From Bacillus sp. Marseille-Q3570 (GTDB lineage: Bacteria; Bacillota; Bacilli; Bacillales; Fictibacillaceae), in assembly GCF_946151055.1 (NCBI RefSeq), contig NZ_CAMGYZ010000010.1, positions 62,001 to 126,000 on the forward strand: a stretch of DNA of 64,000 nucleotides, in the 5' to 3' direction. This document shows positions 16,469 to 25,203 of the stretch, piece after piece. The notes below the pieces were generated by a model, which did no database searches, was not told the DNA's origin, and saw nothing but the letters and a program-made list of their open reading frames with translations. Position numbers and translations under genes: made by a program. Numbering within the stretch: position 1 is the stretch's first letter; each line of letters starts with the position of its first letter.

Positions 16469-17356
16469 ATGGAAAAAAAGGGGATCAAAAAAGGTTTCTC
16501 AAAGGAATCATTAACGGCTTACGGTTTTCTGTTACCGAATTTGATAGGCCTCACCGTCTTCATCTTCGTACCCATGGTGTATGCCTTTTATGTAAGCCTA
16601 CATGATTGGAATGCTTTATCTCCGAAAGTTTATACAGGTTTTGATAATTATACAAAGCTTATGGAAGATAAAGCATGGTGGAAGTCGGTTTACAGGACGT
16701 TCATATTTACAATCATCTATGTACCCGCCCTTTATTGTTTAGCACTATTTTTTGCGGTGATGATCAGTTACCTGAAAGGAAAGATAGAAGGGTTTGCCAG
16801 GACGCTGTTTTTGCTTCCTTACGCAATAACATCAGTCATATCCGCAGTCATTTGGATGTTTTTATACGATCCCAGGAATGGATTTCTCAACCAATTGTTC
16901 AGCTTGATTGGTATACCTCGTCAAGAATTTCTCGGGTCTACTGATCAAGCCCTGATATCGATCATTGTTGTTATTTTATGGATCAACTTAGGGTATAACA
17001 TGATGATCTTTCTAGCTGCGATCAAAGAGATCCCTAATGATTATTATGAAGCAGCTCGGATTGATGGAGCGACAGGATGGAGATCCTTCTTACATATTAC
17101 TTTTCCATTGATAAGGGAAACGAGCATTTTCATATTGATTGTCACGACGATCGGCTCCTTTCAAGTATTTGATCAGATCATGGTCATGACCAAAGGAGGA
17201 CCAGCAGGGGCAACAGAAGTCAGTGTGTTGTACATATACAAACAAGCCTTTGAACTACTGGATATGGGTTACGCTTCTGCTTTAGCTGTTGTATTGTTCG
17301 TTATCATTTTCACGCTGTCACTATTCCAACTGAAGTTATACTCAAAACAGGATTAA
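16469..17356 (+). CDS. Carbohydrate ABC transporter permease (MalF/UgpA type)
   Basis: 295 residues, six membrane helices, binding-protein-dependent permease motif EAARIDGATGWRSFLHITFP (EAA loop) around residue 190-210. It begins with a short cytoplasmic basic segment and lacks the MalF extra domain, as in CUT1 oligosaccharide importers. It pairs with the permease 16 bases downstream. No ATPase gene lies in this operon, which fits use of a shared MsmX-type ATPase, as known for Bacillus CUT1 systems. GGAGGAG lies 5 bases before the ATG. Confidence 0.92.
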   Translation: MEKKGIKKGFSKESLTAYGFLLPNLIGLTVFIFVPMVYAFYVSLHDWNALSPKVYTGFDNYTKLMEDKAWWKSVYRTFIFTIIYVPALYCLALFFAVMISYLKGKIEGFARTLFLLPYAITSVISAVIWMFLYDPRNGFLNQLFSLIGIPRQEFLGSTDQALISIIVVILWINLGYNMMIFLAAIKEIPNDYYEAARIDGATGWRSFLHITFPLIRETSIFILIVTTIGSFQVFDQIMVMTKGGPAGATEVSVLYIYKQAFELLDMGYASALAVVLFVIIFTLSLFQLKLYSKQD

Positions 17357-17371
17357 GGGGGTGAAGGGAAC

Positions 17372-18178
17372 GTGAAAAGATCAAATCTGTTGTTGGTTAC
17401 AATCATTTTGGTCATTGGGATTCTGATGGTGGCCCCGATCTATTTTCTCGTCATCAGTTCATTTAAACAGCCGCAAGATGTTTTCAGTACAAGCTTGAAT
17501 CTGTCGAATCTAACATTGGATAATTTTAAAGCAGTATTCGAGACGAACATACTTCAGGCAATCTGGAATTCATTTATCGTTTCTTCGGTTGTAACGATAG
17601 TTGCTTTGTTGTTTCATTCTATGGCCGGCTATGCTTTGGCTCGCTTGGAGTTTCCTTTTAAAAAGCAAATATTTGCATGGATCATCAGTACGTTGATGAT
17701 TCCCTTCACCATCATAATGATTCCGCTTTACATGGTTACGAAATCGTTGGGGATGGGAAACTCTTATGCTGGTTTGATCATTCCGATGATTTTCAACGCC
17801 TATGGTATTTTCCTTTTCCGGCAATTTTACCGTGAATTTCCGAAAGAGCTTGAAGAGGCAGCTTATATGGAAGGGTTATCGATAGCGGGAGCATTCTTCC
17901 GCTTGGTGCTTCCTTTATCCAAATCGATCATCGTTCCACTGACAATTGGTTTTTTCACATTCAATTGGAATAATTATTTATGGCCATTGATCATAACTCA
18001 GGATGAAGATCTGATGGTTGTACAGGTCGCATTGGCGAACATTGTCGGCGGCGGGTATGAAACCTCGTGGAGCATCGTGCTCGCCGCTGCCTTGCTAGGT
18101 GCGATCCCTACGTTCTTGCTGTTCTTTTTCATGCAAAAGCATCTGGTCGAGGGTATCAAAATGACTGGAATCAAGTAA
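17372..18178 (+). CDS. Carbohydrate ABC transporter permease (MalG/UgpE type)
   Basis: 268 residues from a GTG start preceded by GGGGGTGAAGGG. Six membrane helices with the EAA loop 'EEAAYMEGLSIAGAFFRLVLP' region and the ending HLVEGIKMTGIK, a typical CUT1 MalG-like tail. It forms the channel with the 16469-17356 permease for the glycan fragments bound by the lipoprotein encoded at 19391. Confidence 0.92.
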   Translation: MKRSNLLLVTIILVIGILMVAPIYFLVISSFKQPQDVFSTSLNLSNLTLDNFKAVFETNILQAIWNSFIVSSVVTIVALLFHSMAGYALARLEFPFKKQIFAWIISTLMIPFTIIMIPLYMVTKSLGMGNSYAGLIIPMIFNAYGIFLFRQFYREFPKELEEAAYMEGLSIAGAFFRLVLPLSKSIIVPLTIGFFTFNWNNYLWPLIITQDEDLMVVQVALANIVGGGYETSWSIVLAAALLGAIPTFLLFFFMQKHLVEGIKMTGIK

Positions 18179-18224
18179 AGAGATAGGTAACGAATATACA
18201 GAATGAATGGAAAGGAGAATTAAC

Positions 18225-19325
18225 ATGACATTTTTAGGAACGTCACTAAGAGATTTATACAGAGAAAGAAATAACAAGAGGAAAAGGGATTCAAGCTATG
18301 ATCGGACAGGGGGAAATAAAGATTACTTCGTTTTTCAGCCCGGGGAAAAACAAACGATTTCTGACATTACGGGTTCTGGATGTATCACGCATATCTGGAT
18401 GACGATGGCTCCTTTAAACGACTCTTTAGAAGCGTATCTCCATAGAAAAGTCGTGATCCGGATGTATTGGGATAATGAGGATAATCCTAGTGTGCAAGCT
18501 CCGATAGGGGATTTCTTCGGCATGGGGCATGGGATCACTAAAAACTACGCTTCAGCTCCATTAGCAATGAGCCCTGAAGATGGACGAGCTTTAAATTGTT
18601 ATTTTCCAATGCCATTTTCAGATCATGCAAGAATCGAAATTGAAAGTGAAGCGGATGAACCTATCAAATTCTATTTCTATATCGATTACGAGCTTTACGA
18701 TCAACCGATTGACAGCACATTACGATTCCATGCGCATTGGAATAGGGAATTGACGAAAGGCGTCGACGATCATTCCATGTCAAACACGCTTTATTGTTTC
18801 GGCGGAAAAAATACATCAGGTGATGGAAACTACACGATTTTAGATACGGAAGGTAAAGGTCATTACGTAGGTTGCAATCTTAACATCCATAATCTTCGTT
18901 TTACACAAGAATGGAATTGGTACGGAGAAGGTGATGACATGATTTTCATAGACGGGGAAAAGTGGCCTCCGACATTGTATGGTACCGGTATGGAAGATTA
19001 TTTCAATACGGCATGGTGCCCACAACAGGAAGTCACAACACCTTATCATGGGATAATTCTAGGGGGTGATCACAATTGGTCAGGTAAGATTTCGGCATAC
19101 AGATACCACATCCAAGATCCGATTACATTTGAGAAATCTATTAAAGTCACTATAGAACATGGTCATAACAATCATAGAAGCGATGATTATTCAAGTACTG
19201 CCTATTGGTATCAATCAGAGCCGCATACACCGCAGTCTGATATTAAGCCTGTTGAGGAAAGGCTGCCATTGCCTGATGTGCTGCCATTCAATGAGGAAGA
19301 TAAGAAAAAGTGTTTTGATTATTGA
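18225..19325 (+). CDS. GH172 (DUF2961) glycoside hydrolase, cytoplasmic
   Basis: 366 residues from ATG 18225 (AAAGGAG 8 bases upstream). DUF2961/GH172 features: an N-terminal SSYDRTGGNKDY segment, GCITHIWMT, VQAPIGDFFGMGHG, FPMPF, then WYGEGDDMIF and YGTGMEDYFNTAW. E235 and E257 in the last two motifs sit where the family's catalytic Glu pair is expected. GH172 enzymes act on alpha-D-fructofuranosides, D-arabinofuranosides and difructose anhydride. There is no signal peptide, so it should act on imported oligosaccharides. Its place between the CUT1 permeases and their binding protein, in an operon with an arabinose-5-phosphate-like isomerase, favours D-arabinofuranosidase activity over a fructan role. 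Confidence 0.88.
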   Translation: MTFLGTSLRDLYRERNNKRKRDSSYDRTGGNKDYFVFQPGEKQTISDITGSGCITHIWMTMAPLNDSLEAYLHRKVVIRMYWDNEDNPSVQAPIGDFFGMGHGITKNYASAPLAMSPEDGRALNCYFPMPFSDHARIEIESEADEPIKFYFYIDYELYDQPIDSTLRFHAHWNRELTKGVDDHSMSNTLYCFGGKNTSGDGNYTILDTEGKGHYVGCNLNIHNLRFTQEWNWYGEGDDMIFIDGEKWPPTLYGTGMEDYFNTAWCPQQEVTTPYHGIILGGDHNWSGKISAYRYHIQDPITFEKSIKVTIEHGHNNHRSDDYSSTAYWYQSEPHTPQSDIKPVEERLPLPDVLPFNEEDKKKCFDY

Positions 19326-19329
19326 AAAA

Positions 19330-19343
19330 TGTAAGCGTTTAAG
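19330..19343. promoter_or_regulatory. Near-cre / LacI-like site between GH172 and binding protein
   Basis: TGTAAGCGTTTAAG differs from the three upstream operators at three positions and from the cre consensus only in the last two bases. It lies in the 65-base gap before the binding-protein gene and could be an internal control site. Confidence 0.4.
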
Positions 19344-19390
19344 TTGGTTAGCTGTGGTCAGCAAAAATAAAAACGTAGGGGGAAGGTCCA

Positions 19391-20647
19391 GTGAAACATG
19401 TGAAAGCTTTCTGTGTATGCCTTTTGGCTTTAGTCCTGGTTTTCCAGGCTGGTTGTAGCAGTAGTTCCACAAGTTCAGATGATGTTATCACGCTTAGTTT
19501 TTGGGATTTCCATTCCGATTCACAAAAGGATTTTTTTGAAAAGCTGGTAAAGGATTATAATGCCTCCCAGGATCGAGTCAAAATCGAATTCAAGTCGTTC
19601 AATCAAAGTGATTATGGTACTACTAAGCTGCCTGTCGCTTTTGCAAATGGAGAAGGGCCAGATATCTTCATGGTAAATCCCGGGGACTTTTTGAAATTTG
19701 CCGAGGCAGGGATCCTTGCAGATCTTGATGAGTATTTTCCTGAAGGAGCAAAGGAAGACTTCCTTCCAGCATCCTTAGAAGCAGTGACATATGAGGACAA
19801 AATTTTAGCGTTACCCTATGAGTTGGAGCTGCTCGCATTATTCTATAACGAAGATATGCTTGCAGATGCAGGTTTAGAGGTTCCGAAAACATGGGATGAA
19901 CTTTCCGATACGGCTGAGAAGTTGACGACAGATGATGTTGCGGGTCTCATTTTACCGACTGATAAAGCAACCTACTTGAATTTTGTATGGTATCCATTCT
20001 TATGGCAGCAAGGTGGCAGTGTTTTGACAGATGATGGTGATGAGTCGAACTTCGACTCTCCAGAAGTCGTAAAAGCACTGGATTATTGGGGGAGCTTTTT
20101 CCAAAATGGTTCTTCACCATCAAAGCTTCAGAATGGTCCATGGGAAATCGGTCACGTCGGTAACGAGACCGCAGCAATGCAAATCGTCGGCACTTGGGAT
20201 GTCCCTGCTTTAGAACGGGAATTTCCAGATGTGCCAATTGGAGTAGCCCCGATTCCAATTCCTGAAGGCGGAAACCATTCGACTGCTGCAGGTGGCTATA
20301 AATTTGCAGTAAATTCGAAAAGTGAGCATGTTGAAGAAGCAGCCAAGTTTGTCATGTGGGCGTTCGCGGATGACCCAGAGAGGGCTTTGGAATGGTGTAC
20401 AGATATCAAATTCGCATACTCACCTAGAAAGTCTGTGATTGAGCAGGGTGAAGAAACTTATAACAACGGAATTCCAAAAATGTTTACAGATGAAATCTAT
20501 GAAACAGCTATCCCTGAACCAAGCTTCAATGCAAAAACAGTAGATACGATCGGTACCGCATTACAAGAAGTGATGTTTGGAAACGTCAGCGGCGAAGATG
20601 CAGCCAAAAAGGCACATGACGTAATCAATGAATCACTTGGAAACTAG
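19391..20647 (+). CDS. Sugar ABC transporter substrate-binding lipoprotein
   Basis: 418 residues from a GTG start with GGGGGAAGG upstream. Lipobox VFQAGC puts the lipidated Cys at residue 22, followed by a Ser-rich linker. The binding domain belongs to the MalE/UgpB type: LSFWDFHSDSQKDFF, NGEGPDIFMV, ALPYELELLALFYNEDM, AAMQIVGTWDVPAL and AAGGYKFAVNSKS. It delivers glycan fragments to the permeases at 16469 and 17372. It is separated from them by the GH172 gene, an unusual order that ties the hydrolase to transport. Confidence 0.92.
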   Translation: MKHVKAFCVCLLALVLVFQAGCSSSSTSSDDVITLSFWDFHSDSQKDFFEKLVKDYNASQDRVKIEFKSFNQSDYGTTKLPVAFANGEGPDIFMVNPGDFLKFAEAGILADLDEYFPEGAKEDFLPASLEAVTYEDKILALPYELELLALFYNEDMLADAGLEVPKTWDELSDTAEKLTTDDVAGLILPTDKATYLNFVWYPFLWQQGGSVLTDDGDESNFDSPEVVKALDYWGSFFQNGSSPSKLQNGPWEIGHVGNETAAMQIVGTWDVPALEREFPDVPIGVAPIPIPEGGNHSTAAGGYKFAVNSKSEHVEEAAKFVMWAFADDPERALEWCTDIKFAYSPRKSVIEQGEETYNNGIPKMFTDEIYETAIPEPSFNAKTVDTIGTALQEVMFGNVSGEDAAKKAHDVINESLGN

Positions 20648-20665
20648 GAGGTTTAGTAACTGAAG

Positions 20666-20724
20666 TGGTGTCGGGCTGCCTCTGTGTTATCGCAATAATA
20701 CGGGTATCCGGCACTTTGTTTTTT
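20666..20724 (+). terminator. Probable terminator/attenuator after binding-protein gene
   Basis: GTGTCGG pairs with CCGGCAC, with a second inner stem (GTGTTAT/ATAATAC), followed by TTTGTTTTTTG. It would lower transcription into the secreted enzyme gene, or that gene has its own promoter in 20725-20814. Confidence 0.55.
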
Positions 20725-20814
20725 GATTTTCAATGAACGGAATGAAATCTATAACTCCCTACACCATCAGAATCAGCATTCAAATTTTATATCCGAGGAA
20801 AGGTTTGAGTGTAA

Positions 20815-22790
20815 ATGAATGGTTTAAAGAAATTCGTCCCAATCGGTCTATCCTTGTTGCTGACCATATCGATATTTGCCAGCCTCACCCCTACCAAGAA
20901 AATAGCAAAAGCTGATGAACCTGAAAAAAGCACGTTCTTCTCAACTGCATATGTTGAAGAAGCAGACTCTTACAATACTGCCAGTGACGGTGATTTATGG
21001 GCTTCCTGCTGGGCTGATGACGGTAATCTATATTCAGCCAACGGTGATGGAAAAGGATTCAGTTTGGATGGGCCATTTGCTGATATCGCTGTCAACAAAA
21101 TAACAGGTGTTCCACCTAACCTTGAAGGTACGACGATCGCCCGCAGTGATGAGGTAGGGCAGATCTGGAATGATCCAGAGCATTATAATCGGAAGCCTAC
21201 TGGGATGGTGTGTGTTGATGGTGATCTATATTTAGCAGTCCAGGATTTGAATAAGGATTTTAATGATGTACCATCGGCGACGATCGTAAAATCGACGGAT
21301 AAAGGTAAAACCTGGACATGGGATGAAACTGAACCGATGTTTGATGATTATACGTTCACTACGATCATGTTTCTGGACTATGGTCAGGATAATGAAAACG
21401 CCAAAGACGAATATATCTATGCATATGGATTGGATCACAATTGGAGGGATTCCTTCAATGACCGTGTTCAAGATCCTACCAAACTTTACTTGGGGAGAGT
21501 CCACAAAGATCAAATCCAGGATCGGTCACAATGGGAATTCTATACAGGTAAGGATTCAAACGGAACACCACAATGGTCCGGGAATATTGAAGAAAGACAA
21601 CCTGTATTGCAAGATGACCGGCGAATCTATCAGGATACCTTTTTTACGAATGATCCTAAGGATATGACCGTAGTCTCCCAGGGCAGCATCGTCTATAACG
21701 AGCCCTTGGACCGTTATCTATACACATCCTGGACAGAGTATACGTTTGAATTTTACGAATCACCTACACCATGGGGTCCTTGGAAACGGTTTTTATCAAA
21801 AGATTATGGCGGTTATCCATGGACAGATACGAAAAATGGTGGTTATGCGACTACTATTCCTTCAAAATTCATAAGTGCAGACGGGAAAACCATGTATGTC
21901 CAGTCAAATACATTCATGGGTGGAATCACTAACTATAACTTTTCATTGAGAAAGCTTGTTATCGAACCAACTTCCCAATCTACTCCTTCAAATCCGAAAG
22001 ATTCATATTCGAATCTGGCGATTACGGGTGAAGGTACTACACCGATCAATAAAGTCGCCCATTTCGGAAATGTCGATTATTTCAATAATGGAATCAGGCT
22101 GGAGTCAGAAGACAGTTGGAACAATGAAAGGAAGACGAAGGACTGGTGGGGGTACACTTGGAAAAAGAACTACAACCTGAACAAAGTCGATTACACGACT
22201 GGTAAGATGTTCCCCGATGGAGGGTGGTTCAAAGAAAACTTGAAAGTACAAGTCCGTCAGAATCATGAATGGGTTGATGTTTCCGATTTGTCGGTAACAC
22301 CGGAGTATCCTTATGACAATTCAGCAGGGCCGAATAAGACTTACACATTCACGTTTGAAGATACATGGGGGGATGGTGTCCGTATCATCGGGGTTCCGGG
22401 AGGTGGAGTCACATTCACTTCAATAGGGGAATTGGCAGTGTATTATGCGGATGATAAAGAACCTCCTAACACGAAGCCTTTCACAATCAACAATGGAGAA
22501 TTGTCGGAGGAAGGCGGGATGTTGGTGAATGCGTCTGTCAGCCGTACACTGGATACGCGAGACCATGAAGGTAAAGAAACCGTCATCTTCCAGTTGTTGA
22601 AAAATGAAAACAAGCTGATTTTGTGGCTTTGAAAAAGGATATACTGGATGCTGAGGAATTGAGCGCCTATTTCAATGTGAAGGGTGATCTCAAAAAATAC
22701 AAAGTGAAGGTGTTTACAGTCGATTCTCTAGAAAAATTCATTTCTAGTGACGATTATACCGTCTTATCAAACGAATTGACGATTGAATGA
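20815..22790 (+). pseudogene. Secreted DUF4185/sialidase-fold-like glycan enzyme, frameshifted near 22620
   Basis: A signal peptide (about 1-33, ending IAKA) leads into a propeller-like domain: DLWASCWADDGNLYSANGDG, RKPTGMVCVDGDLYLAV, IVKSTDKGKTWTW, FMGGITNYNFS and two PWGPWK/GGYPW blocks, resembling DUF4185 proteins, some of which are endo-D-arabinanases (GH183). A C-terminal region from about residue 400 is an unassigned discoidin-like or accessory part. The frame stops at 22632 (KLILWL). One base away in frame the product continues for about 50 residues (VALKKDILDAEELSAYFNVK ... LSNELTIE) to 22790; one extra T in CTGATTTTG would restore it. So the last domain is cut off, or the base is a sequencing error. 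The catalytic region is intact. Confidence 0.7.
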
Positions 22791-22804
22791 TCTAAATCAA
22801 AGAT

Positions 22805-22888
22805 AAGAGGACAACCATTCCGTTATTTGCGTAATTGTTTTATCAAGCATTTCAGTAAATAACGTCTGTGGTGTCCTCTATTTTTTAG
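22805..22888. terminator. Long hairpin, probable bidirectional terminator (ACGGACA-type repeat)
   Basis: AGAGGACAACCATTCCGTTATTT pairs imperfectly with AAATAACGTCTGTGGTGTCCTCT, followed by ATTTTTTAG. The arm sequence is related to the repeats at 51421-51605. It lies between the converging secreted-enzyme and adenine deaminase genes. Confidence 0.65.
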
Positions 22889-22954
22889 CAACATGGGGTT
22901 TTTGAAACAATCAGGTTCCCTATGTCCTCTAATACTTCGCTTTGCCGATGTATG

Positions 22955-24694
22955 TTAAAGACTTACATCGATGTGCTGAAAAGCTTTGACATCGAATAGA
23001 CCTAGGTCAGTCAATTTCAAAGCTGGTATGACGGGTAAGGTCAGAAACGAAAGGGTCAAAAATGGATTGAATTCTCCATTGAACCCTAGGTCTGCAAGTC
23101 CTTGCTTCAATTGAAGAAGCCCGGTAGCTATTGAACGGAAACCTTGATCAGACATCAAACCAGCAATCGGAAGGGAAAGAGAAGCGAGAACTTCACTGTT
23201 TCTAATGATGACCAGTCCACCATTCATCTCATCCAGTGATTGGACTGCCATCAGGAGATCTTCATCATTCGTTCCCATAGCGACGATATTATGCGAATCG
23301 TGGGCGATGGTTGTTGCAATCGCTCCATTTTTGAAGCCGAATCCTTTTACGATTCCTAATCCAATATTCCCGGTATTTTTATGTCTTTCAACGACGACTA
23401 ATTTTTGCTGATCCTTCTTACTAGAAGGGACAAATACACCGTTATCAGCTACGACTGATTCTTGCAGGTGAATGGTCGTCAATTGGTTCGGGATGATTCC
23501 GATGATATTCGCCAATCCATTCTTCCCGATCGTAATTTGCAGATCTTTTTTTTCGAGACCAGGAACTTTCACTGTATCCAGTAGATTTTGTCCTGGATCT
23601 TCCTTTTTTACTAGACTCCCAACATATTCACCATCCCGTGCCACGAGTTTTCCAGATTTATAGACTTCTTTTATATCGATGGAATCCAGCTCATCCAACA
23701 GTAGAAAATCAGCCTCATAACCTGGTGCGATGGCGCCTTTCTGCCTAAATCCATAGCATTCCGCGGCGTTCAGTGAGGCCATCTGGATAGCAATCAGAGG
23801 ATCCAACCCATACCGGATCGCTGAACGGACGTTATGATCGATGCTCCCTTCTAGAATGAGATCATCAAGGTGTTTGTCATCTGTGCAGAATAGGCAGCGC
23901 CGTGCATTGTGGTGGTTGACTACCGGTATCAGCGATTCCAAGTCTTTCGCTACAGACCCTTCCCGAATCAAAAGATACATGCCCCGTCTTAAACGTTCCC
24001 GTGCATCCTCGACTGTATTACATTCATGGTCGGTTCTCACACCAGCAGCTTTGTATATGTTGATGGCGTCGGTATCCAATCCAGCTAGATGGCCATCGAT
24101 ATGCCCGGTGTGTGCAGATGTCATCACGATTTTGTCGACCAACTGATCATCTGCTGCCAGTAAGGATGGATAATCCATTACTTCAGCTAAGCCGAGCACC
24201 CTTTTATGTCTGTAAAAAGGTTCAAGATCAGAAGCCGACAGCTTTGCCCCGGAATTTTCGACGGAAGTCGCTGGTACACAGGAAGGAAGCATGAAAAAGA
24301 CGTCTAATGGCAGGTCTTCAGAGTTTTCCAACATGAAGTTGATTCCATCCTCGCCTGATACGTTTGCGATTTCATGAGGATCGGTTATGATCGTGGTGAC
24401 GCCATGAGGAAGGACGACTTTCGAAAATTCAGCAGGTGTCACCATGGACGATTCGATATGGACGTGGGCATCAATAAAGGAAGGACAAACATAACGGTTT
24501 TCGGCATCAATGATTTGTTTGCCATCGAATTCTCCGACTCCGACGAACATACCATCAGCAATCGCAATATCCCCTTCAATGATTTCAAGGTTGAACACAT
24601 CGATGATCCGTGCGTTTTTTATGACTGTATCAGCGGGAATTCGCCTGCTTGCTACTGCTATCCGTTTCTTTAATAGCGTTTTATCCAGATTCAT
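22955..24694 (-). CDS. adeC: Adenine deaminase
   Basis: 579 residues from ATG 24694, with GGGAGGG seven bases upstream; another ATG at 24700 touches the binding site and is less likely. It is an amidohydrolase fold with metal ligands in SFIDAHVHIESSMVTP, THHE-like HGVTTIITDPHEIANV, HTGHIDGHLAG, RTDHECN and LFCTDDKH. It converts adenine to hypoxanthine and ammonia in purine salvage. Length equals B. subtilis AdeC. Expression is under a guanine-class riboswitch with its own terminator upstream. It is convergent with the GH172 operon and unrelated to it. Confidence 0.95.
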   Translation of the reverse strand: MNLDKTLLKKRIAVASRRIPADTVIKNARIIDVFNLEIIEGDIAIADGMFVGVGEFDGKQIIDAENRYVCPSFIDAHVHIESSMVTPAEFSKVVLPHGVTTIITDPHEIANVSGEDGINFMLENSEDLPLDVFFMLPSCVPATSVENSGAKLSASDLEPFYRHKRVLGLAEVMDYPSLLAADDQLVDKIVMTSAHTGHIDGHLAGLDTDAINIYKAAGVRTDHECNTVEDARERLRRGMYLLIREGSVAKDLESLIPVVNHHNARRCLFCTDDKHLDDLILEGSIDHNVRSAIRYGLDPLIAIQMASLNAAECYGFRQKGAIAPGYEADFLLLDELDSIDIKEVYKSGKLVARDGEYVGSLVKKEDPGQNLLDTVKVPGLEKKDLQITIGKNGLANIIGIIPNQLTTIHLQESVVADNGVFVPSSKKDQQKLVVVERHKNTGNIGLGIVKGFGFKNGAIATTIAHDSHNIVAMGTNDEDLLMAVQSLDEMNGGLVIIRNSEVLASLSLPIAGLMSDQGFRSIATGLLQLKQGLADLGFNGEFNPFLTLSFLTLPVIPALKLTDLGLFDVKAFQHIDVSL

Positions 24695-24708
24695 ATTCAT
24701 CCCTCCCG

Positions 24709-24739
24709 AAAAATAAAAAACCCTAGACTCCCAGGGTTT
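24709..24739 (-). terminator. Riboswitch-controlled terminator of adenine deaminase
   Basis: On the minus strand AACCCTGGGAGTCTAGGGTT folds into a stem-loop followed by TTTTTTATTTTT. It lies between the purine aptamer and the deaminase ribosome binding site, so it is the expression platform. Confidence 0.85.
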
Positions 24740-24792
24740 GGCATAAAGAAGGATCATCGGGTTGAAAGCATACGAACTCCCCGAAATTCATT

Positions 24793-24859
24793 CTCGTAGT
24801 CAAACCATTTACGGTAGTTTGGTAGAAACTTTTGGACCCTATCTCCAACATTATACGAG
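24793..24859 (-). promoter_or_regulatory. Purine riboswitch aptamer, guanine/hypoxanthine class
   Basis: Minus-strand order: CTCGTATAAT (P1 and J1/2), a short P2, AAGTTTCTACC (loop/J2-3), P3 with loop CCGTAAATGG, then GACTACGAG closing P1. These are the invariant parts of the purine aptamer. The specificity base after 'GA' in J3/1 is C, as in guanine riboswitches (adenine types have U). Ligand binding should favour the terminator and switch off the deaminase, a feedback from its hypoxanthine product. Confidence 0.92.
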
Positions 24860-25112
24860 TAATTTAATAATTATATATTTATTTTATTGCTGTATATTTC
24901 TGCGGGAATTCAGTTTTCCGTTTTTTCTGATTCTCATATTGCTTCAAAAGTACCTCGGAATAGGGTTTCACCTGAAGAGGGGCGCAAATATGCTTGATAA
25001 TCACCATAAAAGGATTAGTCATATTCTATGGTCTAGTTGTCAAAGTGTCAATGGAAAAAGGGAAAAGGTTAGAACAGTACCTATAAGAGCCAGTAGTATC
25101 GATGAAACTATT

Positions 25113-25140
25113 TGAAATTATCAAAATATTAGGTATAATT
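25113..25140 (+). promoter_or_regulatory. Sigma-A promoter of the lar operon
   Basis: TTGAAA and a perfect TATAAT separated by 16 bases, 63 bases upstream of larE. The rest of the gap from 24860 to 25112 is AT-rich; it must hold the adenine deaminase promoter on the minus strand, which I cannot place exactly. Confidence 0.75.
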
Positions 25141-25203
25141 TCAAACTAATAAGCGGGATATGTTTAAGCGTAATCAAAATCTAGTCAACAGAGGATGAAT
25201 AGG

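Noticed and set aside
24793-24859. Adenine-class riboswitch
   Set aside because: The base that pairs with the ligand is C, not U, so the guanine class fits better.
24762-25115. 117-codon frame upstream of larE
   Set aside because: It overlaps the purine riboswitch on the other strand, has no binding site and no family resemblance.
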